64,000 bases of DNA from Coniferiporia sulphurascens (GCA_002794785.1 NBBA01000001.1:4712001-4776000); one strand, 5' to 3'. Positions 11,101-25,229 are shown, counted from the stretch's first letter. Notes: generated by a model from the sequence alone, not told the origin. Translations and numbers: made by a program.

Positions 11101-13032
11101 TTAAAAGAATTCGGCCAATATTGCATATTAAAACAAGAAGACGTAAATAAATTACAACCAAAAGGAATATATGCACAATGGTTAGGATTTGACGAAGAAA
11201 GCAAAGGTCATAGAACCTACCATAATAGAAAAATTTCAGTCAAACGAAATCTACAATTTTTAGATTCTCCACCATCTAAAATTGAAGGGGAGAATATAAC
11301 AGAAAAACAAAACAAGCAAATAAAAGAATTAACAAATGAAAGACCAATAAGAACTATTAAACCAACGAAACGATCATTAGGTCTAAACTTTGATGAACAA
11401 AATACAGTCGCTTATCTTACGGAATTTAATCAATTCAATACGGAATTAATAGGCGATCCTAATTCATATCAACAAGCGATCAATAGAATTGACGCAAATC
11501 AGTGGATCACGGCAATGAAAGAAGAAATAAAAACGTTAATTGAAAGATCTACATGGAAAATCATTGATCCACCAAAAGAAGCAAACATAATCGGAACAAG
11601 ATTCGTTTACAAAACAAAAAGATTAGCAAATGGAGAAATCGAACGATACAAAGCAAGATTAGTAGTTCAAGGATTTGCCCAGAAAGAGGGCATAGACTAC
11701 TATTCAAATGACACATTCACTCCAGTAGCACGATTAGCTACAGTAAGAACTATATTAAGTTGGAGCGCAACAAACAATTACAAAATTCACCAAATTGATA
11801 TTAAATCAGCTTACTTATATGGTGAATTAGAAAAAGACGAAAATATATACATAAAACCACCACCAGGAAATTTAATCATAATAAAACCTAGACAAGTTTT
11901 AAAATTAAATAAAGCCTTATACGGATTAAAACAAGCAGGCAGACGATGGTATAAAAAATTATCTGAAATATTAATTGGAATAGGACTAACACGAGCAGTC
12001 CAAGATAACGCAGTATTCCTAAGAAAAGTAAAAGGAAAAACAATTCTAATACTTTTCATACATGTTGACGACATAACAATATGTGGCTTAAATCTATTAA
12101 TAATAAAAGCCTTTAAAAATGAAATAGGAAAACACGTGAAATTTACTGACGGAAACGATATACATTGGTTACTCGGCATTGAAATCGAAAGAAACTGAGA
12201 TGAAAGAATTATAAAATTAAGACAAAAACATTATATTGATAATATAATAGAAAAATATAAACTAAAAGACGCTGCAATGGTACGAACACCAATGACACCC
12301 GGTCAAGTGTTAAAATCACTCGAAAACCCAACTAATGAAGAATTAAACTTCATGAATCAAATACCGTATATGAACATGGTTGGAGCATTACGATATGCAG
12401 CAGATTGTACGAGACCTGACATATCATTTGCAACAGGTCAATTTGCTAGGCATTTAAATAAACCTAGTATTGAACATTACAATGCAGTAAAACACTGCTT
12501 CAAATATTTAAAAGGAACGAACAATTATTGGTTAATACTCGGAGGAAAAGAACCAATCGAGTTAATCGGATATACCGATGCCGACGGAATGACACAAGAA
12601 GGCCATAAAGCAATATCAGGATATATATTCCAAATAGGAAATGCAATGATATCATGGTCAAGTAAAAAACAAGAATTAGTGTCACTATCAGTATGTGAAG
12701 CTGAACTACAAGCTTTAACTCATGGAGTAAAAGAAGCAATATGGCTAAGAAGACTGGTTGAAGAGGTACTGCAGACCTTGGATACACCTACGAAAATATT
12801 ATGCAATAATCAGGCAGCCATAACAATAGTAAATTCAACTGAACAAAAATATACGCAATGAACAAAACATATTGACATACAAAAAGATTTTTTACAAGAT
12901 TACATTGAAAATGAAACCATATCAGTTTCATATATTCCAACTGGACAGCAAAAGGCTGATATAATGACGAAAGCACTAACAATCGAATTAATCAAACGTT
13001 TTACAAGTCTACTCCGCCTAGTAAAAGTTTGA
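8185..13032 (+). pseudogene. copia gag-pol polyprotein with four TGA stops
   Basis: One frame of 1616 codons from ATG 8185 to TGA 13030-13032, without any frameshift, interrupted by TGA at 8548, 10870, 12196 and 12859. Order of parts: gag with an acidic N-terminal region and RG-rich boxes; CCHC zinc knuckle CYNCNKLGHFSRDC (9577-9618); aspartic protease DTGA (10036-10047); integrase zinc-binding H/C residues about 10420-10560, then the D, D and E catalytic region to about 10925; reverse transcriptase from about 11550 with IDIKSAYLYGEL and HVDD (about 12061, usually YVDD); RNase H with YTDADG and TKHIDI. Base composition is A-rich, unlike the GC-rich host genes. The stops make it inactive by itself. 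Confidence 0.9.
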
Positions 13033-13039
13033 AGGGGAG
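13031..13039 (+). other. polypurine tract
   Basis: GAAGGGGAG ends directly at the 3' LTR and overlaps the gag-pol stop codon. It is the expected plus-strand primer site for reverse transcription. Confidence 0.8.
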
Positions 13040-13296
13040 TATTAAATAAATATAACGAACGATATAAATATAGTACATGGTCATATGAACAACCACCTTA
13101 CTAAGTAAACAATAACACAACAATAACGCCATACGATACAGGAGCTAGATAGTTATAGTAGTACTAGCCCACGGAACGTGTATATAAGGGGAGCTGGTCT
13201 TGCCCTAGAAATATGTTGGTTTACGCTGATAACCCACCTTGTCTGAACTTCACCACTGCACCTCATCGTCTACCACAACGTGCATAGATTTTAAGA
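13040..13296 (+). repeat. 3' LTR of copia element
   Basis: 257 bp, same ends as the 5' LTR. Its TATATAAGGGG box (13181-13191) lies about 140 bp before the ATG of cupin copy 2 and points the same way, so it could supply that gene's promoter. Target duplication CAGAG follows at 13297. Confidence 0.95.
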
Positions 13297-13322
13297 CAGA
13301 GCTGTAGCGAGAAAGCCCAGAC

Positions 13323-13985
13323 ATGTCCACAGAAAGTGTTTCTTCAGTCCCGTCCCTCCCTCCAGTCCGGCATGTCGTGACTGGCCACTCGTCCGAAGGC
13401 AAATCAATCGTGGTTGAGGACGCACCCATAGAGCCACACCGATTCGGTAACGCGCCCGCGTACTTCACCGATCTCTTCTGGACAGAGGAGACCCCGCCAG
13501 ACATCTCTAATGACTTCACGGACCTCGCGAAGGAGCACCCCAACGATCTGTTCAGCAAAACCGGGAGTTCGTTCCACGTCGTCGAAACCCCTCCAGGGAA
13601 AGGTTCAGTGAGTTGCAATTCCGATTCCTCTAACATTCAAGCGCTATTTATGAGGCACCTGTTGACTGATTGCTTGCGCGGACAGCTATTTCACCGGACC
13701 ATCTCCCTCGACTACGGTATCGTAATGCAGGGCTCCGTGACGCTGCTGCTTGATGACGACAAGCGCGTTCATTTAAAAGCAGGGGATGTCGTCATCCAGC
13801 GTGGGACGATCCACGGTGGGATCAACGAGGGCACCGACTGGTCGCGCATGTACTTCGTCATGCTGCGTGAGTGTTTTCGCTTTATTCCGGGTATACCATT
13901 GAGGCTAATAAAGTCGCGGATTTTAATAGCGTCGCAAGCAGTGAAGATTGGAGATAAGGAACTCGAAGAGGAGTTCCACCGGTAA
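13323..13985 (+). CDS. small cupin-fold protein, copy 2
   Basis: Exons 13323-13607, 13686-13866 and 13930-13985 give 173 residues, about nine tenths identical to copy 1. The VRHVVTGHSSEGKS N-terminal block and the cupin motifs LDYGIVMQGSVTLLLDDD and GDVVIQRGTIHGGINEG are present; Gly replaces the Trp seen after HG in copies 1, 3 and 7. Both introns (78 and 63 nt) are multiples of three without stops, so the unspliced message is also open (220 codons). The spliced form is preferred because the intron ends match those of the other copies. The native promoter is cut off by the copia element; transcription, if any, may start in the 3' LTR. Confidence 0.85.
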   Translation: MSTESVSSVPSLPPVRHVVTGHSSEGKSIVVEDAPIEPHRFGNAPAYFTDLFWTEETPPDISNDFTDLAKEHPNDLFSKTGSSFHVVETPPGKGSVSCNSDSSNIQALFMRHLLTDCLRGQLFHRTISLDYGIVMQGSVTLLLDDDKRVHLKAGDVVIQRGTIHGGINEGTDWSRMYFVMLRECFRFIPGIPLRLIKSRILIASQAVKIGDKELEEEFHR

Positions 13986-14456
13986 AACACGCGTTACAGT
14001 ATTGGTGAGGTCGAGACGTGCGACATAAGAGTATCATTGTATACTGAAGTTATGTATCTACTAGAAACGAAATAAGCATGGCACGGGAAATGCTATTGCC
14101 ATTGAAATGATGCATGTGGTCGAGACAACGTGAAGGCTTGTGGAGCGCCGTTACGCGATGGACCCGTATTACAAAAAGATAAAAGTTAGAATGATTCCCG
14201 GGCCGGCATGAGGAAAGTATACAAAGGACTGTTTACGTATAAAGGAACTAACCGCCCGGCTAAGCGCCGGGGGATATAATATAAGTTGCAGTGCCACTCC
14301 CAGGCGCAGGCGCATGCCGCGCCTTCGAGCATAATGAACTCTGTACGTGCGAATTGAGAAATCCTGGTTTTAATTTACTCCACGCATTAATTCTCCAGCT
14401 GAACGGCACTGCAAGCAAGAGTGTGAGGAAACGGCGAAACACTGAGTGATAAAGGG
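13986..14456. other. 3' flank between cupin 2 and LIR A2
   Basis: Partly matches 3628-4013 (after cupin 1), for example the TGTGAGGAAACGGCGAAACA segment just before each LIR. The match confirms that gene and LIR were duplicated together. No gene seen. Confidence 0.5.
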
Positions 14457-16915
14457 GCCAACCTTTGCGTCACACGATGAGCTAACGAAAAGGCTCCCTC
14501 AGGAGGACTCCGACAGCAGCGGGTGCTATTTCGCACAGACAGCGCCGCCTTCCGTGGCTTTTGCCAGCAGCCCGGACTGTCACCCCGCCTCAAGCTTAAC
14601 GCTAGATGGGGCTGACTCCATCGGACTGCCACATTATGGAAGACGGACGCTGCCCCCGGATGCGAACGAGAAGCCCAGTTCACACCTCCATGCTGTCGCG
14701 GACGCACCTAGCGACAGCATGGAGGATGACGCCGGATCCAGGCGTGAATGAGAGGGTGAGTCTCACTTCCGCGGCTTTTGCCAGCAGACCGGACTGTCAG
14801 CCCTCCCGAGCGCGAGGCTGGGAAGGGAGACTCCATCGGAAAGCCACATTATGGAAGTCACGCTGGTCTCGAGTATATCGTCGTCACGGCTGACTGGGAT
14901 CTAGGTCACTGAGACTTGATCATTTACGGGCCAATGATATCTATTGCATGACGTTCATGAAATTAGCTCCAGGCGTTATGGAGAGGACACTGGACGTACG
15001 GATAGAAGGGAGGCTCGTAAGAGGTAGGACAAATCGACACCGCGCTGGGTTGTGTTGTGCCTGAGTGACGAGAGGGTTAGACATTGTTAAAATGACTAGG
15101 AGGAGAGACTTACGGGTTGGATGTGTCTGAATGTCGCGTTGATTCAGTTGCATAGTATGGTGTTAACACCAGTGTAGCTCAGGCTTGACTGGATGAGGGT
15201 CAGATGAGAGGGGGGGGATGACAGGAGCTAAGTGGGAGTAGGACGAGAGTGCTGCTTTGAATGGATGCATACTTTCAAGTGGGATGGCAGTGGTTGGAGA
15301 GTAAGAAGCTAAGGAGGGGATGAAGCAGGTACTCGCCTCTTTATTGAATCTAAGTCGCATTTAAATTTCCGCTCGAATTCTTGATCCTCCTTCCTTTTTC
15401 CGACGCGGCTGACAGTTGCGTCGCAGACTAGAGGCACGCTGAGTCTTGAGGGTACTGGGGTTATACTGAAAGGACAATCAAGGCAGCCGGACATACCGCA
15501 TGTACATTCATTGGGCAGTCCGACTCCTTGAGTGTCTGTCTGCAAGCGTTATTCTTCTTCTTCGGATCGTCAGTCTGGTCGAAGTGAATGCCGTGCCTAG
15601 CTAACATTGACAATGTAGTGGTTGGTATACTCAGCCAGTTCTTTTCATTATCATTAAAGTCGTAAGTAAATGCATTCTCTTCAAGCCATTTGGTAAGTAG
15701 AACCCATACTAGCGGAGGATTGAAGATCCATTGACCGTATTACCTCCGTGACTCGAAGATTATATACAATTGTAGAGTAGTAAATGGTGCTATGGTACTA
15801 CTGTAGAAGTACCTGAGGCATAGGGGATATCATCCACGGCCTTCCCCTCTCCTTCCCTTTTCAATTATGTCTTGGTTTCGTTTTATAATCTACGCACGTT
15901 GTGGTAGACTTATGAGGTGCAGTGGTGATGTTCAGGCAAGGTGGGTTATCAGCGTAAACCGATGTATTTCTAGGGCAAGACCAGCTCCCCTTATATACAC
16001 ATTCCATGGGCTAGTATTACTATAACTATCTAGCTCCTATATCGTATGGCGTTATTGTTGTGTTATCATTCACTTAGTAAGGTGGATGTTCATATGACCA
16101 TGTACTTATTTTTATATTGTTCGTTATATTTATTTAATATTTCGCGACGGACCTGTCAGCCGCGTCAAGAAAAGGAAATGAAAATCTAGGATTTGAGCGG
16201 AGATTGAAACGCAATTCAGACTGAATAAAGAGGCGAGCGCCCCTTTTCCCCTCCTCCTCAGCTTCTTACTCCCCAACAACTACCATCCCACTTGACAAGC
16301 ATATACTCAGCCCAAATCAACACTCCCAGCGCACTTCCGCTCAGCTTCTATCATCCCTCCCATCCGACCCTCATCCAGTCAAGCCCGAGCTACTCCGATG
16401 TTAACACCATACTATGCAACTGAATCGACGCGACATTCAGACACATCCAACCCGTAAGTCTCACCTCCTAGTCCCTTTAGCAATGCCTGATCCTCCCGTC
16501 GCCCAGGCACAACACAACACAACCCAGCACGGCGTCGATTTGTCCTACCTCTTACGAGCCTCCCTTCTATCCGTACGTCCAGTGTGCTCGCCATAACGCC
16601 TGGAGCTAATCTCATGAACGCCCTTCCACAGATACCCTCTACTCGAAAATGATCAGACCTAGCGACCTAGATCTCAGCCAGTCGTGACGACGATATATTC
16701 GAGACCAGCGTGACTTCCATAATGTGGCTTTCCGATGGAGTCTCCCTTCCCAGCACTGCGCTCGGGGAAGGGCTGACAGTCCGGTCTGCTGGCAAAAGCC
16801 GCGGAAGGCGGCGCTGTCTGTGCGCCATAGCACCCGCCGCTGTCGGAGCCGACACCTTGAGTTTGGCCTCTTGAGGGAGCCCTTTTATTGGCGTGTGTTT
16901 TTGTGAAAGGTATGT
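14457..16915. repeat. long inverted repeat element, copy A2
   Basis: Second copy of the LIR: left arm about 14457-15430, right arm about 16145-16915, spacer enlarged by a solo LTR. The right arm has lost about 230 bp between two copies of TTCCGCGGCTTTTGCCAGCAG, as expected from recombination between direct repeats. The arms are less alike than in A1 and A3 (for example GTTGT occurs twice in the left arm and three times in the right). No coding content. Confidence 0.85.
15881..16139 (-). mobile_element. solo copia LTR
   Basis: 259 bp, reverse orientation, about 90% like the LTRs at 7859 and 13040. It is flanked by the 5-bp duplication TTTCG (15876-15880 and 16140-16144). LIR A1 shows the empty site at about 5427 (GTCTTAGTTTCGCGACGG), so this LTR inserted after the LIR copies separated and lost its interior by LTR-LTR recombination. 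Confidence 0.9.
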
Positions 16916-17925
16916 GCCTTAACTAGCGAGTACCCCTTGCTTTCTAATCTTTAATCTACTAGTGCTCAGCGGCACGGTGCCATAGGCTCATTGATTTGAA
17001 AAGACAATCCTCTATTTATAAGTAAAGTTACCGGTTGTTTTGTCCTGTGATTGCATACGCTACCATCTTACATTAAGCCCATCTGCAACGCCAATAGCTT
17101 TTTATTTGTCTTAGTATACTTGAATCGCGCAAGGATGTAAACGAGAGAGATCGTAACACATTTGTCGTTATCCCATGGTAGACACTTATACAATCCTCTT
17201 GAACCCAGGAAATCCTCAATACATTTTCGAAATGTCGAGTTAATGCTAGTGCCGGTATATGCTCGAGATTACCCGATCAGTGTTCCTCACGCTTAAGTAA
17301 AATAAAATGATATCGAATACCGTAATCATTTCGAATATCAATCGATTCGCTAACAAACGGCAAACGACACATGCATACTAACGCATATATACTATTTTTA
17401 TTGCAAACACAAAGGTAAGCACAATATAATCACAACCCTCGCCCTTTTTATCTGGGCAGGAAGACGGGAGGAGAAAAAAATCCATACGATACGATACAAT
17501 ACAAGATGAGGTGGGGATGAGGCGAGGATATGGGGGATGAGAGTTCAGAGACAGATAAGCGGGAAGGTATACTACGGGTAATGTACACGTATAACAATAG
17601 CTTCAGCGGTGGTAAGACGGCAGGCGGACATACAATACACGACTAAGTGGGAAATCAGTGAGAAAGATGGGAAAGAAGAAACGGACCGGAACGGATGCAG
17701 AGCGAGGTGCAATTTAACGAAGATGGAGGACGGACGAAGGGGGGGAACGAACGTACAAGCGAGGCGGGAGGGGTCGAGAGCAGGTTACCGACAGCATCAC
17801 ACAGCACAGAGCAAAGCACACAACCAAAAACGCCGAGTCCAAAAACCCAAAGCCAAAGCTGACAGGCAGAAGAAACGGTGGAGAGAGAGTCTAAATTCAC
17901 AAAGAGCGCGCGGTACCTCTCACTC
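16916..17925. other. cassette tail and snf1 3' flank, no gene
   Basis: The first about 250 bp match the tail right of LIR A1 (TTAGTATACTTGAA block). The rest, to the snf1 stop at 17926, has no recognisable frame and is probably the 3' UTR/terminator side of snf1. Confidence 0.45.
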
Positions 17926-20225
<2,300 letters not shown>

Positions 20226-21284
20226 GGCGGCGGCGGCGACGACGACGACGACGGCAACGGTAAGGACGACGACGACAGCAACAGCAAACAGCGACGGGGA
20301 GGGCAAGACAGAGAGGTTCCTTGTCTGGGGTTCTCCGCATAAATAAGGAAGGCTACCTGTGTACCTTTTCGGGACATACAAATTACGTCACCGCGTAGCC
20401 AATTGGTCACTATCTGACTCAGAACCGTTCAAAGACATTAATATTCAACTCAATTGTAAGTCAAGTATTGTATACCGATACAACACGCGTATACAACCTC
20501 CGTGGGTACCCCAGTTCAGTCCCCCCGCTTCAACCGGGACTCGTCCTTGGAAGCCATATCTCGTATGACTGACCACCCCCAGTGCACAAAACCGAAAATC
20601 CCCGAAAAAACTACGAACCCAAGAGATAAGAACCCCCGGTCCCTCTATACACTTCGCATACACACTTACCCGAGTCCGAGATGAACCCAAGCTGTAATAA
20701 ACCGGTCCGGGCCTAACAAACAGTTGCATTTTACTCATTAATTAGAATTGCACCTACCCCCTCGAACTCTTCCTACCCGTCCCGACTCGAAACAGCTACA
20801 GTTATTAGTTGCGCCACTTAATACTATTCCCCGGTCGCGGGACCCGAACCTGCCGTATCGTGCGGCTATCTCCGTGCCCGCTCACAATTAATCTCGAGTA
20901 AACTCGGTTATTCCCAGGGACAGGAACAAGTACTCTGGAATTAACTTGAGTAGTCTCCTTTCGAAATCGCATCATATCAGCAACTTGCACACCAACGTTC
21001 CGATCAATCTCTATGAAAGTAAGTAAAAATCCTATCAACATCGTAGGTTACGGCTTTAACAGCCCGTAACGCATCAACTCTACGCATCCCCGCCTTTCAG
21101 GAACCACAGACCATCTGCGGAGTGGTTCTTCCTATTTTCCGAAAGCACACAAGCCAAAGAGCACAGAAACAATCACTGGCATCTTCCAAATTATGTATAT
21201 ACATATAGGAATAAACACAAAGCATTGTATAGATTCGAGAAAGAAAGTAAGAGAGAAATAAATCGTAATCTTAAACGGCGATCA
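20226..21284. other. snf1 promoter region and intergenic
   Basis: Directly upstream of the snf1 ATG lies a run of CGG/CGA triplets (about 20226-20290), typical of a fungal 5' leader. Beyond that, to the 3' end of ppo copy A, no frame or RNA gene could be supported. Confidence 0.4.
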
Positions 21285-24200
21285 TCACGCATCATACTAA
21301 AAAAAACACAAAGACAAATGAATAAACGAAACATTAACAAAAAAAAAGAGCCAACTCACCGCAACGACCAACGACCCAGGCCAAGGGCTCCAGTTCCCCG
21401 TCGCAGACACATACATCTTATTATCCGTCTACAACCATCCCGTCAGTGTAAATCCAATCACACACTTATGAAATCAAGAAACACACTCACCCCGAAAGAA
21501 CTCAAGTTGAACGACGCACACTCGCCCGCCGGGCCCGGCGCGCGGCGGAGGCCAGAAAGGGTGAAGAGGATGCGCACGACAGCTGAGATCGTCTCAGCTG
21601 CAAAGTCCACCCCAGGACAGTTGTGGAACCCTGCTCCCTGTAACTGATAGCTGTCCTTCGGCCTCATCGGGTCCACCATAGTAGGGTTCGGGAAATCAAG
21701 TGGCTACAAGTCGCGTATGATCACAACCAGTGCATTTGTCAGTACGAGACCAAGCGGGGGAAAAAGGAGGAAAACTCACGTTAAGATGCGCGTTCTTAAA
21801 GCTCCCAAACACCACATCACCCTTCTTCACCGTCATCGGCGCAAACCCATCTCCCTGCGGTACGACCGCATCCTCCACCGCCGCCCTAAACAGCCCTCCA
21901 AACTGCGGGTTCAACCTCATCGCCTCCCTCACATACCCCTTCAGCAGCTCCCCAGCCCGCACGTCGCTCTCAGGCCGCTTGCACACCTCCACAAGCGCCG
22001 CGAACTCCCGCGACCGCGCAGGGTCGAGATAGAAGTCGACGACTTGCGATACGGACTGCGCGTAGTTCACTGACGAACCGACTGCGAGCCCGATCACGCA
22101 TGCTACGAGCTCGCGTGTGGGACGGCCGGAGGAGGCGAGGTTCGAGAGGAAGGGATGACATTCCTTTGGTGCGGTTGGCCAGATCGCCTCTTTCACGGCT
22201 GTGAAGAGTCCGTAGACGGGATTCTGTCAGAGATTAAAAAGAGAAAAGGGAAAAGATAATCAGTATCCAATATTGTACACCCCCAAGAGCAACAAAAATA
22301 AAAACCGAACTCACCGCTGCAGTCCTCGGCGCAGCCTCCGTCAAGCTCTGCTCAATCAAGCCATTCACGATCTTCCCCACTTGACTCGCCGCCGTGCGAA
22401 GCGTCCACCCATTCTCGGGGGACACATTCTCAAACACGCACATGAACAAAACGGTGAACATGTCATACACCTCTTGCTCGGTGAACAATCCATGTGGGTT
22501 CGCGGGCGTCTTCAGCGAGATGCCGCACTGCGTTTTCGGAGTGTTAGCGACGGAGAAATGATGACACCACGCGAAAATACGCACCAGCATGTCCGCCGCC
22601 CAATGCACAGACACAAGGTTAATAACGTTGCGCACGATATCCACATACGTCCCGCCCACGCCCGCATACTTGTAGCTATTCCTCGCCAACAGCTCCCTCG
22701 TCCTACTCTTATACCACTCCACATACCTCCCCATCGTATCTCTCTCAGGGACCAACGCGTGCCACACGAACGCCCGATCCGTATCATGCTTCACCTGTTC
22801 GTCAAACGTCAACATGAACCCGTACCCCTCCGTAAGCATCTTCATATCCGCCTCGTATGTCTGGCGGAACCGCTTGAAGTCGTTGAACACGTATCGGATC
22901 CCCGTCAGCGTGTTGAGCACTTTCGGCACAGGTGTGGCTTTGGGCCGCCCGAAGTCGTATTTGGACGCGATGCCGAGCTTGGTGAGGTTCTGCTTCGTCA
23001 CTTCGGGGATGAAGAACGGGAATAGCGCGTAGACGTTGTTCTACAACAAACAACCCCTCCGTCAGCCATCCAAAATGAGAACAATCGAGCAGACGCAGGA
23101 CTCACAGCAGGATAATGCCTCGGCAAATGCCTGAAAAGCAACTTCGGCAACGCCGCTCCAAACGCTCCATTATCCGGGTTCCTCACACAGTCCTGATATC
23201 CCCACGACGTCAAGTTCGCTGGGGTATAATCATACGTATAGAACCTGTCCCCTCTCACAAGGGCGATGGCATCCGCCAAAATCGCCCTCGTCATCGTATA
23301 CCCACAGCAAATCCCACTCCCCGGTCCAAGAGGCATACAATCCTCAGCTTGTAAACCAGGATAGAGCTCCAAGTTATCGATGTGGTTGTATAACATCCGC
23401 GCGGCGCCAGCGATCTCTGGGTCTGAAGACCAGTCTTCGAAGCTCGAGAAAGGCTTGAGACCGAGATATCGACGGAATTCGTTCATCGTGCATACACCCC
23501 ATCGACGCGCTTGCTGCATCCCCATAATCTCCACGATGCGCAGCGCAGCGGGTGTCCCCCGCGCGCGGTACGCTCCTGCGCACTTCTCCGTCGCGTCTTG
23601 CAGGACTCTAGCGAGATCGTCGTCTTTGAACGTCCCGTCCCCTTGACGCTGAATCCTACGGGCCACCAGCAAATGTCAGCGAACTCAAAACAAATATTGG
23701 GAATGAACACACTCACCCTCCGAACGTACGCTTTCTCGGATCAGGGTCGGCCTGAGAAAACACTCTCACCGCCGCAGACCTAAAATCACTAAGATCGAGC
23801 TGATCAAGCGACTTTCCCTGAAAGATCTGTCCAAACGCCGCCTCCGTCCACTTAATATCCTCCTGCGCCGCCGTCGCATGCCACCTATAAAGCACATTGA
23901 ACTCCACTGACACATGGTTTCCCTGTCCTCTCCCAATCACATCCCCGGCCTTCGTCTTGATCGGGTCGAACGGGTTCATACTCCACGTGCATCCATCACG
24001 ACCGAGACCCAGGAAACCAGAGACGTAGTCCCCAAAGATAAGCGCCATAAAGTGCCCGCAGTTTACAAGTCGCGCCGTCTGGAAGATCTCTTCATCTTGT
24101 GCCGCGCGCGCAGCTGCGTCGGAAGGAGGTGGGTTCGTCCAGCGCTTCTTTTCGTTGATCTGTAATAGCATATTCGCGATGTACTGCCGAGCGAAGATCC

Positions 24201-25229
24201 ACGATCAGCCATCACACTTATAAATCAGGAATTGGAAATGAACTGACGTTGTGATTGCGACTGAAGAGCACGAGTAGGGCGCTTGCGGCGGGAGGTACGA
24301 AGCCGAGACGGTCCTCGCTGTACGTATCCGGGTACAGCAGCCCACGGCCTTGCGTTTTGTCGCGCACCTGGTCTTGCAGTAGCTGGCTATAACCATAGAG
24401 CGGAGACAAATCGAGGTACGACGACGTCCTGTTCTTCGTCCAGTCCGCCGGATCGGTGTTGAAGAGCGAATGAGTGACGATCGACGCGAAGGCAAACGTG
24501 AGGGACGAGTTCTTGCCCGGGTGTTGTTGGAACTAGAGGAAAGGCACGCCGTAAACAAACACACGAAATAAAGAAAAGTCACGACGCGAACTCACATCGC
24601 GAGCCTTGAGGATCGTGTCGAAGACGAGTCCGGGATCGGGAAGCACGTTCGCAGGAAGGGGGTGCTTGCTCTGCACAGTGCGCGCATACGGCAAGCCCGC
24701 CTTACCCAGTTCGGGCTGGAGGGGATTATTCCCCGACCCATCCGCGCTGCGGAACTCGGAACCGAGGAACGTCGCCGGAGGATGCGGGAGCGTCTCATAC
24801 AACACGGCTATCGCCTCGTCGTTCGCCGTATCCTGAAGCTTGCCAGGGGGCAGCTTGGTGATAGCGCTGAGGGCGGTGGTGAAGATGCCCTTGCGGTCGT
24901 CGATGGCCGTAGGGTTAACGAGCGCGTTGACGAGACCCTCAATGGCCTTGGGGTCTGTGACTGGTGGGCCACGGCTGATGGCGCCCTGAACGTTGTCGAC
25001 GAGGGTGTAGATGCGCGAGTGGGAATCACTCTTCCCGCTCGTCTCTCCGGTCGCGAGGGCCTGGTAGTCGTAATGACCGTCGGGAGCCTTGGGCAGAGGC
25101 CTGTCCGCGAGGTGGGCAAGCTCTGCAGCGGACTTGGGACAGTATGAGCGCGTCGGACGCGTGCTAGAGAACAAAGTGGGCACTTACGACGAGGTAGCTC
25201 TGAGTGAGGTCAATAGGGAGCTTCGACAT
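21285..25229 (-). CDS. fatty-acid heme dioxygenase-P450 fusion (Ppo), copy A
   Basis: Eleven exons (25229-25188, 25132-24596, 24532-24248, 24183-23717, 23655-23106, 23040-22585, 22527-22315, 22223-21780, 21703-21491, 21428-21360, 21296-21285) give 1095 residues, the usual Ppo/linoleate diol synthase size. N-terminal animal-peroxidase-like dioxygenase: distal His214 in THSLFNTD, proximal motif YRWH (387-390), where Tyr is the radical site of the family. C-terminal P450-type domain: Cys1027 in GAGFHNCPG. Such enzymes oxygenate linoleate/oleate at C8 or C10 and rearrange the hydroperoxide to oxylipins (psi factors) that control sporulation. The final exon codes only Tyr-Asp-Ala-stop and was placed by matching copy B. 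Every exon boundary is shared with copy B at 35.6 kb. Intact; whether it is an 8- or 10-dioxygenase cannot be told. Confidence 0.93.

Larger units (their letters stand above)
7859..13296 (+). mobile_element. Ty1/copia LTR retrotransposon, full length
   Basis: A 5438-bp element with two 257-bp LTRs, a primer-binding site, a single gag-pol frame and a polypurine tract. It is flanked by the 5-bp target duplication CAGAG (7854-7858 and 13297-13301). Domain order gag, protease, integrase, reverse transcriptase, RNase H identifies Ty1/copia (Pseudoviridae-type) rather than gypsy. The polyprotein carries four in-frame stops, so this copy cannot make full-length protein. It is inserted in the 5' leader of cupin copy 2 in the same orientation as the gene. 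Confidence 0.95.

Noticed and set aside
7859..13296. Gypsy-type or retroviral-like element
   Set aside because: Integrase lies before reverse transcriptase, which is the copia order; no envelope-like frame is present.
13323..13985. Cupin copy 2 as an intronless 220-residue protein
   Set aside because: The two extra segments have standard intron ends and correspond exactly to introns that must be spliced in copies 1, 3, 5 and 7.
20815..20880. tRNA-like T-arm (GGTTCGGGTCCCGCGACC on the minus strand)
   Set aside because: No matching acceptor, D or anticodon arms could be folded around it.
22273..23025. 250-codon open frame opposite ppo copy A
   Set aside because: Antisense shadow of conserved dioxygenase/P450 exons with Arg/His-rich composition; the minus-strand gene explains the sequence fully.
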